Positions 8,680 to 17,714 of a stretch of DNA of 64,000 bases are shown here, one piece after another. Every line of letters begins with the position of its first letter. Position 1 is the stretch's first letter. The stretch is taken from the NCBI GenBank assembly GCA_965221415.1, contig OZ244887.1, forward strand, positions 1,426,001 through 1,490,000. The letters are read 5' to 3'. The notes below the pieces were generated by a model that had not been told where the DNA came from, made no database searches, and saw only the letters and a list, made by a program, of their open reading frames with translations. Made by a program: the position numbers and the translations under genes. This DNA comes from UBA8337 sp965221415. Lineage in GTDB: Bacteria > Pseudomonadota > Alphaproteobacteria > RS24.

Positions 8680-10587
8680 CTATTCGCCGAGTTTCGCCGC
8701 GACCGTATCTGCACCGATGAGCGTGCGTACACTATCGACAATTTGCGCTGCGTTCAGACCCGCCTCATCATACATCGCGTTGGGCGCGTTATGATTGATA
8801 TAAATATCGGGTAGCGTCAGGCTGCGACATTTCAGGCCGCCATCCAGTACGCCTTGATTGGCCAGAAAATTCATCACATGGCTACCAAATCCACCAATGG
8901 CGTTTTCTTCTAGCGTGACCAGAACCTCGTGCTCGCGTGCCATGTGCAAAATCAGCTGCTCGTCGAGTGGCTTCATAAAGCGCGCATCGACAACGCTTGT
9001 GCGAAACCCTTGCGCATCGAGTTGGTCGGCGGCAAGTTCAGCTTGCGCAAGCCGCGCGCCATATGACAATAAGCACACGCGCCCGCCCTCGCGAATGATG
9101 CGACCTTTGCCTATCTCCAATACCGCGCCATGTTCTGGCAAGGCAACGCCTCGGCCTTCGCCGCGCGGATAACGCAGCGCCGTTGGATGCGCATCGAAAG
9201 CCACTTGGGTCGCCACCATATGTTTTAGCTCGGCCTCATCGGCCGCCGCCATCAGCACCATATTCGGCAGCGTCCCCAAATACGCCAAATCGAAAGCCCC
9301 CGCATGGGTCGGCCCATCGGCACCCACCAGACCCGCGCGGTCAATGGCAAAGCGCACTGGCAGATTTTGAATGGCGACATCATGCACCACTTGGTCATAG
9401 GCGCGCTGCAAAAACGTCGAATAAATCGCCGCAAACGGTTTATAGCCCTCGGTTGCCATGCCCGCTGCAAAGGTAACCGCGTGTTGCTCGGCAATGCCGA
9501 CATCGAAGCAACGGTCGGGAAACGCGGCGGCGAATTTATCCAACCCCGTGCCAGACGGCATGGCGGCGGTGATGGCAACCACCTTGTCATCGCGGCTTGC
9601 CTCATCAATCAGTGCTTCGGCAAAAACACCCGTATAGCTCGGCGCTTGGGGGGTGGCTTTCACTTGCTCGCCCGTCACCACATTAAATTTAGACACGCCG
9701 TGATATTTATCATCCGATGCCTCGGCGGGCGCATAGCCATGCCCCTTTTGGGTCACGACATGAATAAGCACAGGGCCGTTTTGCATCTTCTTCACATTTT
9801 CCAGAACCGGCAGCAAATGGTCGAGATTATGCCCATCAATCGGCCCGACATAATAAAAACCCATCTCTTCAAACAATGTGCCGCCCGTCATAAATCCGCG
9901 TGTGTATTCCTCGATTTGACGCGCCTTTTCGTGCAGACTATCGGGCAGACGCTGCGTCACATCTTTCAGCACACGTCGAAAAGAACGATAAGTCGAGCCA
10001 GACAGAATCCGCGCCAGATAAGCACTCATCGCCCCAACAGGCGGTGCGATAGACATATCATTATCGTTGAGAATAACCACCATGCGACTATCCATCGCGC
10101 CAGCATTATTCATTGCCTCATAGGCCATGCCCGCACTCATCGCGCCATCGCCAATAACCGCTACAATATTATTATCTTTGCCCGCAAGGTCGCGTGCCGC
10201 CGCCATGCCCAAACCCGCCGAGATAGACGTCGAGCTATGACCTGCACCAAACGGGTCGTAAATGCTTTCGCCGCGCTTGGTAAAACCAGACAGGCCGCCG
10301 CCTTGTCTTATGGTACGAATATCCGCACGCCGTTCGGTCAAAATCTTATGCGGATAGGCCTGATGCCCAACATCCCAAACAATACGGTCATCGGGCGTGT
10401 CAAACACATAATGCAACGCCACTGTTAGCTCTACAACGCCAAGCCCCGCGCCTAAATGGCCACCAGTCTCCGAGACAGCCGACACCATTTCAGCACGCAA
10501 TTCATCGGCCAGTTGCGGCAGGTCTGCCTTATCAAACTGGCGCATATCAGCGGGGCGATGAACGCGGTCAAGCAATGGTGTGGTCAT
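8680..10587 (-). CDS. dxs: 1-deoxy-D-xylulose-5-phosphate synthase
   Basis: A 635-aa ThDP enzyme making DXP from pyruvate and glyceraldehyde 3-phosphate, first step of the MEP isoprenoid route. Visible: GHLGAGLGVVELTVALHY, the GDGAMSAGMAYEAMNNAG ThDP motif, and DRAGLVGADGPTHAGAFD in the transketolase pyrimidine domain. I start it at MTTPLLDRVH, 81 nt inside the longest frame, since the family begins there and the extra part overlaps ispA. It is last in the xseB-ispA-dxs operon. Its GAP substrate links it to the neighbouring glycolytic genes. Confidence 0.96.
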   Translation of the reverse strand: MTTPLLDRVHRPADMRQFDKADLPQLADELRAEMVSAVSETGGHLGAGLGVVELTVALHYVFDTPDDRIVWDVGHQAYPHKILTERRADIRTIRQGGGLSGFTKRGESIYDPFGAGHSSTSISAGLGMAAARDLAGKDNNIVAVIGDGAMSAGMAYEAMNNAGAMDSRMVVILNDNDMSIAPPVGAMSAYLARILSGSTYRSFRRVLKDVTQRLPDSLHEKARQIEEYTRGFMTGGTLFEEMGFYYVGPIDGHNLDHLLPVLENVKKMQNGPVLIHVVTQKGHGYAPAEASDDKYHGVSKFNVVTGEQVKATPQAPSYTGVFAEALIDEASRDDKVVAITAAMPSGTGLDKFAAAFPDRCFDVGIAEQHAVTFAAGMATEGYKPFAAIYSTFLQRAYDQVVHDVAIQNLPVRFAIDRAGLVGADGPTHAGAFDLAYLGTLPNMVLMAAADEAELKHMVATQVAFDAHPTALRYPRGEGRGVALPEHGAVLEIGKGRIIREGGRVCLLSYGARLAQAELAADQLDAQGFRTSVVDARFMKPLDEQLILHMAREHEVLVTLEENAIGGFGSHVMNFLANQGVLDGGLKCRSLTLPDIYINHNAPNAMYDEAGLNAAQIVDSVRTLIGADTVAAKLGE

Positions 10588-10597
10588 CCGAAACCTT

Positions 10598-11500
10598 TCA
10601 ATTCTTGCGGTGTACCACAAACGTCGCAGCTTGTCGCAATATCTCGGCCTCAGTGTCAAATATATCAAGATGGCCTATCGCGGTCGCAACCAATGCGTGC
10701 GCTTTCTCACGTGCTTGCGACACGCCCAATAAAGACGCAAAAGTCACTTTTCCTGTATCGGCATCTTTGCCTGCGGTTTTGCCCAATGCGGCACTCGCGC
10801 CTTCAGTATCCAGCACATCATCGCTAATCTGAAAGGCCAGACCGACCGCATCCGCATATTGCAGCAACGCTTGATGCTGCGCCGTATTCGCTTTGCCAAG
10901 CAAAGCACCCGCCTCGACAGCGTAGGAAATCATCGCGCCGGTTTTCATCTTTTGCAATCGCGTCAGACCCTCGGCATCCAACTCTAAATCGGGCGATAAA
11001 AGGTCAATCATTTGCCCGCCTATCATCGCGTTCATGCCAGCAGCGTGCGCCAATCGGCCTATCAACTGGAGGCGTATCGTCGCATCCGCGTGGGTCGCCG
11101 CATCGCTCAAAATCTCAAAGGCCAAGGTAAGCAGCGCGTCGCCCGCCAAAATCGCCGTCGCCTCATCATAGGCCTTGTGCAGACTTGGCCGCCCGCGACG
11201 CATATCGTCATCATCCATCGACGGTAAATCATCATGGGCGAGCGAATAACAATGAACGCACTCAATCGCCGCCGCGACGCGCACAGCTTGGGCCTCATCG
11301 ACATCAAATAACGCCGCCGTCGCCAAACATAAAGCGGCGCGAAACCCCTTGCCATCGCCCAAAGCCGAATAGCGCATCGCTTCGACCAACCGACGTTCTG
11401 GCCCGTCGGGTATCGCTAAAACCGCATCTATTTGTGCCGCGATCTTTTCGATAGCGCGCTGGCGCATTTCTTCGAAAGCGGAAAGGTCAGATTGAGGCAT
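10598..11500 (-). CDS. ispA: Farnesyl diphosphate synthase (short-chain prenyl transferase)
   Basis: A 300-aa trans-prenyltransferase condensing IPP with DMAPP/GPP. First aspartate-rich motif HDDLPSMDDDDMRRGRP (around residues 93-109) with the two-residue insertion typical of bacterial FPP synthases, second motif FQISDDVLD. The Lys-bearing GDGKGFRAAL segment lies near residue 50. It is flanked by xseB (3 nt upstream) and dxs (10 nt downstream), the widely conserved xseB-ispA-dxs order. Product chain length (C15 expected) cannot be proven from sequence alone. Confidence 0.93.
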   Translation of the reverse strand: MPQSDLSAFEEMRQRAIEKIAAQIDAVLAIPDGPERRLVEAMRYSALGDGKGFRAALCLATAALFDVDEAQAVRVAAAIECVHCYSLAHDDLPSMDDDDMRRGRPSLHKAYDEATAILAGDALLTLAFEILSDAATHADATIRLQLIGRLAHAAGMNAMIGGQMIDLLSPDLELDAEGLTRLQKMKTGAMISYAVEAGALLGKANTAQHQALLQYADAVGLAFQISDDVLDTEGASAALGKTAGKDADTGKVTFASLLGVSQAREKAHALVATAIGHLDIFDTEAEILRQAATFVVHRKN

Positions 11501-11503
11501 TGA

Positions 11504-11755
11504 TTATTCGGCATCGAGAGGCGTCGTGCTGCCCCCTGCATCGGTGATTTTCTCGATACGCGCCTGTGCGCTTTTCAGCTTTTCATCGCAATAGGCGCGT
11601 AATTGCGCCCCGCGCTGATAAATCTCGATGGATTCCTCAAGCGCCACATCGCCCGTTTCCAAGCGGTCAACAATGGTTTCCAATTCGCTCAAAGCCTGCT
11701 CGAAGCTCAACTCACGAATATCTTCCCCAATCTCGATTTTCTTATCTTGCGCCAT
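11504..11755 (-). CDS. xseB: Exodeoxyribonuclease VII small subunit
   Basis: An 83-aa protein with the XseB core: SFEQALSELETIVDRLETGDVALEESIEIYQRGAQL spans residues 18-53. It forms the helical small subunit that activates XseA for single-strand DNA degradation. Length and motif are typical. It lies 12 nt after the MBL hydrolase stop and 3 nt before ispA. xseA is not in the window. Confidence 0.96.
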   Translation of the reverse strand: MAQDKKIEIGEDIRELSFEQALSELETIVDRLETGDVALEESIEIYQRGAQLRAYCDEKLKSAQARIEKITDAGGSTTPLDAE

Positions 11756-11767
11756 GCAGCTCTCCTA

Positions 11768-12835
11768 TTAAGCAGCAGATTGTTGAAAGTAGCATACGCC
11801 GTTTTCATCAAAATTCATCGATAAATCGCCGCGATGCACCAAACACATCAAATGCGCCAGACTTTCGCCCGACGCCATGAAAAACACCTCACGCCCGATG
11901 CGGCGTTTGAACAAAACCGAAAACACTTTGCCATCAATCGCACGGCGCGGCTCGGCGCACACATCGAGCAAGCGCGCCAGTGATTTCTCATGCCCATCAA
12001 TCAGCGATTGCAGCCGCGCATGGAGACCATAAAACGGCTCATTATGAGCCGGCAGCACCAACACATCATCAGCGATGGCGGTTTTCAGACGCGCACAGCT
12101 ATCAATCCAGTCTTGCAGTGGATTGCCGCGCGGCTCGGTCGGAAAAAGCGATACATTAGACGAAATACGCGGAATAACTTGGTCGCCTGAGATAAACAAT
12201 TTCAGCTCGGGCGAATACAGACACGCATGTTCGGGCGCATGACCCGAGCCGACTTCGATGCGCCATAGGCGGCCATCAATTTCAATCGTGTCATCCTGCT
12301 TAATGCGCTGATAGGCTTGCGGCATTTCGTGAATATGCTGTCCAAAACTGCCAAATCGGTCGCGGTAACGGCTCAACGCTTCATCGTTAAAGCCAGCAGC
12401 GCGGTAAAACCGAATACCCTCTTCTGGCGCTTTGCGACCCGTATCGCTGGCCATCGCACGGCACATCAGATAATCGGTGCGCGACATATAAAAATGCGAA
12501 TCAAAACGCTTCACCAACCATCCCGCCAGACCAACATGGTCGGGATGCAAATGCGTCACAATGACTTTTTTCAACGGCCTGCCGCCCATAAAGCCTGAAA
12601 ACAGATTCTCCCAATGCGCCCGCGAGACATCCATATCGACGCATGTGTCCACCACCGACCAGCCATCGCCATCGCGCAGCAACCATAAGTTAATATGGTC
12701 AAGCGTGTACGGCAGCGCCATGCGCACCCAATACACCCCATCGACGATTTCTATCGGCTCACCCATTTGCGGTAATGCCTCAAATGGGTATTCAAGCCCG
12801 TGCGCTTGAGCCGCGCCTTTGCGTTTCTCGCTCAT
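11768..12835 (-). CDS. MBL-fold metallohydrolase
   Basis: A 355-aa metallo-beta-lactamase-fold protein. The zinc motif THLHPDHVG lies near residue 102, followed by a His in SGHAPEHA and an Asp in FISGDQVIPR, and a C-terminal helical extension. Members of this group are often annotated as hydroxyacylglutathione hydrolase-like or just MBL fold; I see nothing fixing the substrate. The ATG giving MSEKRKG is preferred over one 21 nt upstream because AGGA stands at a good distance. It is the first gene of the run leading into xseB-ispA-dxs. Confidence 0.88.
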   Translation of the reverse strand: MSEKRKGAAQAHGLEYPFEALPQMGEPIEIVDGVYWVRMALPYTLDHINLWLLRDGDGWSVVDTCVDMDVSRAHWENLFSGFMGGRPLKKVIVTHLHPDHVGLAGWLVKRFDSHFYMSRTDYLMCRAMASDTGRKAPEEGIRFYRAAGFNDEALSRYRDRFGSFGQHIHEMPQAYQRIKQDDTIEIDGRLWRIEVGSGHAPEHACLYSPELKLFISGDQVIPRISSNVSLFPTEPRGNPLQDWIDSCARLKTAIADDVLVLPAHNEPFYGLHARLQSLIDGHEKSLARLLDVCAEPRRAIDGKVFSVLFKRRIGREVFFMASGESLAHLMCLVHRGDLSMNFDENGVCYFQQSAA

Positions 12836-12922
12836 ATCTATCCTAACCGCCAGCAAATCTGCTTGGCATAAATCTGTCCACTTGCTACCAACATATGGTG
12901 ATTAGGGTTTGAGTGCAATTCG

Positions 12923-13882
12923 ATGACGATTATCCAACCAAATCTGGCGGGCATCGCGGCATGCGCCGACAAGCTGAGCCAAGGCGAGACCATCGCCATG
13001 CCGACAGAAACAGTCTATGGGCTAGCAGCCGATGCGACATGCGCCGCCGCGATTGCCAAGCTCTATGCCCTCAAACAACGCCCCCGTTTTAACCCGCTGA
13101 TTTGCCACGTTCACGATATGCAAACCGCGCGGCAATTAGGCATTTTCAACCAACACGCAGAACAGCTCGCGGCGCAATTTTGGCCGGGGCCATTGACCCT
13201 TATTGTGCCACGCCAACCCGATTGCCCCGTCGATGCGCTGGCCTCGGCGGGTCTGGCGACCCTCGCCATTCGCATACCAGCGCACCCTGTCGCGCAAGAT
13301 TTACTGCGCACCTTCAAGCATCCTCTGGTCGCCCCAAGCGCCAATCCTTCTGGCCGCTTAAGCCCCAGCACCGCCGCCCATGTCGCTGCCATGCTGCCCT
13401 CTATCGATGTGCTCGAGGGCGGGGCGTGTGCCATTGGTTTGGAATCGACCATTATCGGCTGCCTTGACGATAACCCCATGGCCTTGCGCGCAGGCGGATT
13501 AGCACGCGATGACATCGAAGCCTGCCTTGGACAATCGCTCGTCGATGTGCCGCCCGAAACAGACGCAAACGCACGCCTCGCACCGGGACGATTGGCGCGT
13601 CATTACGCCCCCAAAGCGCCGTTGCGGCTCAATGTAACAGAGCCAACCGCAGACGCGTTACTCATCGGCTTTGGTGCCGACGCGCCTCCTGCGTGCATCG
13701 CCAATTTAAGCGCAACGGGCGCGCTACCAGAAGCTGCCGCCAATTTATTCGCCGTGCTACACGAAGCCGATGCGCAAGCCATCGCCCAAAACAAGAGCCT
13801 CGCCATTATGCCGATTCCCACGCATGGGTTAGGCGAGGCGATAAATGACCGCCTTATTCGCGCGGCTCATCATGCTGAATAA
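12923..13882 (+). CDS. L-threonylcarbamoyladenylate synthase (TsaC/Sua5)
   Basis: Makes threonylcarbamoyl-AMP from threonine, bicarbonate and ATP for the t6A37 modification of ANN-decoding tRNAs. The YrdC domain is clear: MPTETVYGLAADAT around residues 29-42, KQRPRFNPLICHV, LRIP-like LAIRIPAHP, and SANPSGRLSPSTAAHV. At 319 aa it is the long Sua5-type form with a C-terminal domain beginning with the linker PGRLARHYAPKAPL. It overlaps the convergent VOC gene by 29 bp. The promoter must lie in the 87-bp gap shared with the divergent MBL gene. Confidence 0.94.
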   Translation: MTIIQPNLAGIAACADKLSQGETIAMPTETVYGLAADATCAAAIAKLYALKQRPRFNPLICHVHDMQTARQLGIFNQHAEQLAAQFWPGPLTLIVPRQPDCPVDALASAGLATLAIRIPAHPVAQDLLRTFKHPLVAPSANPSGRLSPSTAAHVAAMLPSIDVLEGGACAIGLESTIIGCLDDNPMALRAGGLARDDIEACLGQSLVDVPPETDANARLAPGRLARHYAPKAPLRLNVTEPTADALLIGFGADAPPACIANLSATGALPEAAANLFAVLHEADAQAIAQNKSLAIMPIPTHGLGEAINDRLIRAAHHAE

Positions 13883-14705
13883 GCAGCGTCGCCACATCCG
13901 CCGCGTGCGATTTCACCGTGCAAACCCGTGTGTCGGGTTTTCGCCCCGCGCGCACCTCTGATACAGAAATCCCCGCATCGCTCATCCGCCGTTGTGCGGC
14001 TTCGATGTCATCCGTCCGCAGCGCAAGCCCCCACAAATGGTCTAAATCGGGCGTTTTTTCAGACGCAATCACTTCGACGCTCATCGAATTAGTGCGGAAA
14101 AATAACATTTCGCCGCCCCATTCTGGCTTTGATTGCGCCAGTGCCAGACGAATACCCATTTGCTCGCCATAGAATTTGCGTGCCGCATCTGCGCTATTTG
14201 TTTGCACCACCACATGGTCAACATCACAAATAGAACCCGTTCCCGTCGCTTCAGCCATAGGCAACGCATCACTATCATCGTGCTGAATACCGAAAGAATA
14301 AATCCCCCGCGCCGCCTGCCTATCCCAATGCATCGTTTGCCACGTGCGCGTCGCCCCGCTGAATGTATCAACGCCATGCCCCGCGACAGGCTCAGCCACT
14401 TCCAAGCCTGCGCCCCGCGCCTCGGCCAAAAACGCATCGCTATCCTGCGTGCCAAACACCAACGCACACAACGCACCGAGACTTTGCCCTGCTAGCGCCT
14501 CCGTCACCATATCCGCCGCCCAGCCTTCGCCATCAGCCGCGAGCAATTCGAGATAGCAATTACCCAGTCGAAACAGCGTGTTCGCACTCCCCAAAGCAGG
14601 GTGCGTGCCGTGCCAACTGGCCTTTCGACCCAGCATCAGCGCATAATCATGCGCCGCCTTTTCAAGGTCAGCCACCGCGATAATAATGTGGTCAACAACT
14701 GCCAT
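13854..14705 (-). CDS. VOC (glyoxalase-like) family protein
   Basis: A 283-aa protein with two vicinal-oxygen-chelate modules: VDHIIIAVADLEKAAHDYALMLGRKA at the N-terminus and VDHVVVQTNSADAARKFYGEQMGIRLAL from about residue 150. Metal-binding His residues sit in both VDH motifs. This is the Glyoxalase_3-like type; no substrate can be assigned. The start is the ATG after AAGGAGCAAAAA, giving MAVVDHIII. It is last in a DUF192-SRAP-VOC run and its end overlaps tsaC. Confidence 0.82.
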   Translation of the reverse strand: MAVVDHIIIAVADLEKAAHDYALMLGRKASWHGTHPALGSANTLFRLGNCYLELLAADGEGWAADMVTEALAGQSLGALCALVFGTQDSDAFLAEARGAGLEVAEPVAGHGVDTFSGATRTWQTMHWDRQAARGIYSFGIQHDDSDALPMAEATGTGSICDVDHVVVQTNSADAARKFYGEQMGIRLALAQSKPEWGGEMLFFRTNSMSVEVIASEKTPDLDHLWGLALRTDDIEAAQRRMSDAGISVSEVRAGRKPDTRVCTVKSHAADVATLLIQHDEPRE

Positions 14706-14715
14706 TTTTTGCTCC

Positions 14716-15417
14716 TTAAAATAAATCCATTTGCTTGAGAGGCGGCGCAATACGACACGCATCCCAAAGCTGTGCGTCATCCTCGCTGACTTTATTCACC
14801 CGCTTAGAAATCGGCGTGGCGGTAAAATCAGCTTGCAGCGCATCGCCCAATAAAGGCAACAGACTCGCGCTTTGCGCCTCTGGTGTCGACAGCCATTCTT
14901 CGGCCATAGACGGGTCAATAATCGCGGGCATACGGTGATGCACCGCCGCAAGCGTGTCGTTCGCCGCCGTGGTGATAATCGCACAGCTTTCTATTTCGCT
15001 GCCATCTGCGCCCTGCCAAATCTCCCAAATGCCGCCCATGAAAAACGGCGCTTCATCGGCACGATGAATACGATAGGGCTGCGTCGTATTGCGGTCCCAC
15101 TCGTAAATCGCATCGGCGGGAATAAGACACCGTCGACGGCGAAACGCATTCTTAAAACTCGGTTTTTCTTGTATCGTCTCAGCACGAGCGTTTATTTGCG
15201 GACGCGCCGATTTATCGCTCACCTGCGCCGCTTTCAACCAAGGCGCTATCAGACCCCACCGCACCAACGCCATTTCTTGTGTCGGCATAGCTCGAATAAT
15301 ACTGATGGGCTGCGTCGGAGCGATGTTATAGCGCGTTGGAAAATTGATGAGGTTAGAAAAATCAACCAATTGGCGTAACGCTTCAGGCGGCGTGGCAAGG
15401 GCAAAACGACCGCACAT
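14716..15417 (-). CDS. SRAP-family DNA-protein crosslink sensor (YedK/HMCES)
   Basis: A 233-aa SOS-response-associated peptidase-like protein. After Met removal the N-terminal Cys of MCGRFALA becomes the residue that bonds abasic sites in single-stranded DNA. Other conserved parts: RYNIAPTQPI, MRWG-like LVRWGLIAPWLK, NARAETI, the FYEW-like AIYEWD, and HHRMPAI containing the active-site His. Length is typical. It overlaps the DUF192 gene by one base and precedes the VOC gene by 10 nt. No LexA box was recognised upstream. Confidence 0.93.
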   Translation of the reverse strand: MCGRFALATPPEALRQLVDFSNLINFPTRYNIAPTQPISIIRAMPTQEMALVRWGLIAPWLKAAQVSDKSARPQINARAETIQEKPSFKNAFRRRRCLIPADAIYEWDRNTTQPYRIHRADEAPFFMGGIWEIWQGADGSEIESCAIITTAANDTLAAVHHRMPAIIDPSMAEEWLSTPEAQSASLLPLLGDALQADFTATPISKRVNKVSEDDAQLWDACRIAPPLKQMDLF

Positions 15418-15854
15418 TAAAACGCATACCCCTGCATAGTCAGTCGGTCGCCAACGCCAATATTGAGCCGTGCTGTCTCGCCCGCATTAAGCTCTAGCAC
15501 CCCGCTTACTTTGGCTATTGATGTCGTCTGCGCATCCGAGCGCGTATCCATGCGCGTCACCACCTGACCGATAATCCCGCCCGGCAAAATGAAAACCATA
15601 TCCAGAGGTATCAGCGTATTGCGCATCCAAAACGAAGCAATGCGCGGCGGCGCCATCGGAAAAATCATCCCCGTTCTGGCGGGCAAATGGGCGACATGCA
15701 TCAGCCCTTGCTGTTGGGCGGCGGGGGTGTCTGCGATGCGCACAGTAAAGTGATGCGTTTGGCCATCCAGTGTCGCAATTTGCACGCTGCGCAAAGCATC
15801 GCCCGCGTGCGCAGATGTAAGAGCTAAAACCATAAGCAGTAGGAATCGAACCAT
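15417..15854 (-). CDS. DUF192 protein, probably exported
   Basis: A 145-aa protein with an N-terminal signal-like segment MVRFLLLMVLALTSAHA, then the DUF192 core: QQQGLMHVAHLPARTGMIF, SFWMRNTLIPLDMVFI and the C-terminal GVLELNAGETARLNIGVGD. The WMRNTxxxLDMxF motif is diagnostic. Function of the family is unknown. It is the first gene of the small minus-strand run DUF192-SRAP-VOC. A GANTC (15843-15847) lies in its first codons. Confidence 0.88.
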   Translation of the reverse strand: MVRFLLLMVLALTSAHAGDALRSVQIATLDGQTHHFTVRIADTPAAQQQGLMHVAHLPARTGMIFPMAPPRIASFWMRNTLIPLDMVFILPGGIIGQVVTRMDTRSDAQTTSIAKVSGVLELNAGETARLNIGVGDRLTMQGYAF

Positions 15855-15933
15855 CGCCGCAGCATATTACCTTAATAGTCCCTTGGCAATTTCCGCCCGC
15901 CTTATATACTAAGTGCTAACAGGGAGACGAAAC

Positions 15934-16716
15934 ATGACATACCAAGCTTTCAATCTATCGGGCAAAGTAGCGCTCATCACAGGCGGTAATCGGGGCATCG
16001 GGCTAGGCATGGCGCTCGCCATGGCCGAAGCCGGCGCCGACATCGCCATCTGGGGCACTAATGAAGACAACAACGCCAAAGCCGTCGACGAAATCAGCGC
16101 GACCGGCGTGAAAGCTCAAAGCTGGAATGTCAATGTCGCCGACGAAGACGCGGTCAACGCCGCCATGGCCGATACGGTCGCAAAAATGGGTCGCGTCGAT
16201 AGCGTGTTCGCCAATGCAGGTATCGGCAAACAGGGCGGCGTATTCGCCGAGCTCGACACGCAAGCCTATCGCGATGTGCTGGCGGTCAATCTTGACGGTG
16301 TATTCTTTACCTTACGTGCCGCGGCGCATCACATGGTCGCACGCGCCAAAGACGGTGACGCAGGCGGCTCATTGGTGGGCGTTGCAAGCCTCGCCGCCAT
16401 CGAAGGGGCTGCGCGCAACCAACATTATGCCGCCACCAAAGGCGCGGTCATTTCGATGATGAAGTCAATCGCGGTCGAGCATGCGCGCTATGGTGTGCGC
16501 GCCAACTCGATTCTACCGGGCTGGATTGCCACCGACATGACCGCAGGTATCCAAGGCGATGATAAGTTCGAGCAACGCGTTATCCCACGCGTACCCGCCA
16601 AAAGATGGGGACAACCTGCCGATTTCGGCGGCATCGCGGTCTACCTCACCTCAGATGCGTCGAGCTATCACTCGGGCGATATGTTCGTCATTGACGGGGC
16701 TTACTCGATTTTCTAG
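15934..16716 (+). CDS. Short-chain dehydrogenase/reductase
   Basis: A 260-aa classical SDR oxidoreductase. The cofactor loop TGGNRGIGLG is at residues 15-24, NAGIG near 91, a Ser in GVASLAAIEG, and the catalytic YAATK near residue 157. C-terminus MFVIDGAYS is typical. I start at the ATG following AGGGAGACGAAAC rather than one 21 nt upstream. No substrate can be named. Its stop TAG is interlocked with that of convergent acuI (shared CTAG). Confidence 0.88.
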   Translation: MTYQAFNLSGKVALITGGNRGIGLGMALAMAEAGADIAIWGTNEDNNAKAVDEISATGVKAQSWNVNVADEDAVNAAMADTVAKMGRVDSVFANAGIGKQGGVFAELDTQAYRDVLAVNLDGVFFTLRAAAHHMVARAKDGDAGGSLVGVASLAAIEGAARNQHYAATKGAVISMMKSIAVEHARYGVRANSILPGWIATDMTAGIQGDDKFEQRVIPRVPAKRWGQPADFGGIAVYLTSDASSYHSGDMFVIDGAYSIF

Positions 16717-17696
16717 TCAATCTCGACAATCAGGCGACCGCGCGTTTGGCCGGCCAGAATTTTCTGCCCTAAGTCAGGCAAGTCATCCAATTTGACCACG
16801 CTGCTCATCGCATCCAGCTTATCCATATCCAAATGCGTCGCCAAATGCGCCCATGCTTGCGCGCGCAAATCAAGCGGTGCCATCACGCTATCAATACCGC
16901 GCAAGGTCACGCCGCGCAAAATAAACGGCATCACCGTCGCGGGCAAATCGGCACCTTGCGCCAAACCACACGCCGCCACTGTACCGCCATATTGCGTTTG
17001 GGCAATCGCGTTGGCCAATGTATGACTGCCAACGGCATCGACAACGCCCGCCCAATTTTCGCGCCCCATCGGCTGGCCTTTTTCGGATAATGTCGCACGG
17101 TCAATAACCCGCGATGCGCCAAGCTGCGTGAGATAATCGCTTTCTTCCATCCGACCCGTCGACGCAACCGCTTGATATCCAAGCCTAGACAGCAACGCCA
17201 AAGCCACCGAACCAACGCCTCCTGCAGCACCCGTCACCAGAATCTCGCCTGCATCTTTGGGCGTATCCATCAACGCCATGACGCAGAGCATCGCGGTATA
17301 ACCCGCCGTGCCGATAGCCATTGCGCGCGACGCTGAAATCGCGTCGGGGCGTTTAATCAACCAGTCGCCATTGACCCGCGCCTTGCCCGCATAGCCGCCA
17401 AAATGCGTCTCGCCGACACCAAAGCCGTTCAAAATAACCTCGTCGCCTTCTTTGAAATTGGCGTGGCTCGAGCTTTCAACCGTGCCAGCAAAATCAATCC
17501 CCGGAATCATCGGCCAGACGCGCACCACGGGTGCCGCACCCGTCAGCGCCAGACCATCTTTATAGTTCAGCGTCGAATGGGACACGGCGACGCTCACATC
17601 GCCTTCCATCAAATCATTTTCGCCCAATTCCACAAACTCGTGGGATTGGCCTTCATCGGTTTTAGTCAAGCGCAGGGCGCGGAACGAAGTGCTCAT
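16713..17696 (-). CDS. acuI: YhdH/AcuI-type quinone oxidoreductase (acrylyl-CoA reductase family)
   Basis: A 327-aa zinc-independent MDR reductase. The N-terminal GroES-like half has HSTLNYKDGLALTG and PGIDFAGTV; the nucleotide loop is TGAAGGVGSVA around residues 152-162; it ends AGQTRGRLIVEID, the usual YhdH/AcuI C-terminus. Characterised AcuI proteins reduce acryloyl-CoA to propionyl-CoA with NADPH, in 3-hydroxypropionate and DMSP breakdown; that this enzyme does the same is by family only. It follows pyrC by 18 nt and overlaps the SDR stop. Confidence 0.85.
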   Translation of the reverse strand: MSTSFRALRLTKTDEGQSHEFVELGENDLMEGDVSVAVSHSTLNYKDGLALTGAAPVVRVWPMIPGIDFAGTVESSSHANFKEGDEVILNGFGVGETHFGGYAGKARVNGDWLIKRPDAISASRAMAIGTAGYTAMLCVMALMDTPKDAGEILVTGAAGGVGSVALALLSRLGYQAVASTGRMEESDYLTQLGASRVIDRATLSEKGQPMGRENWAGVVDAVGSHTLANAIAQTQYGGTVAACGLAQGADLPATVMPFILRGVTLRGIDSVMAPLDLRAQAWAHLATHLDMDKLDAMSSVVKLDDLPDLGQKILAGQTRGRLIVEID

Positions 17697-17714
17697 TTTA
17701 TTCTCTCCAGAAAT

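Noticed and set aside
8670..8690. ATAGTCGCTAT palindrome at the fba/dxs junction as a bidirectional terminator
   Set aside because: Only 4-bp arms, overlapping both stop codons; stability would be negligible.
9304..10428. A 374-codon open frame on the plus strand opposite dxs
   Set aside because: It is antisense to dxs, rich in His/Arg as expected from the reverse reading of a GC-biased gene, and has no family motifs or ribosome site.
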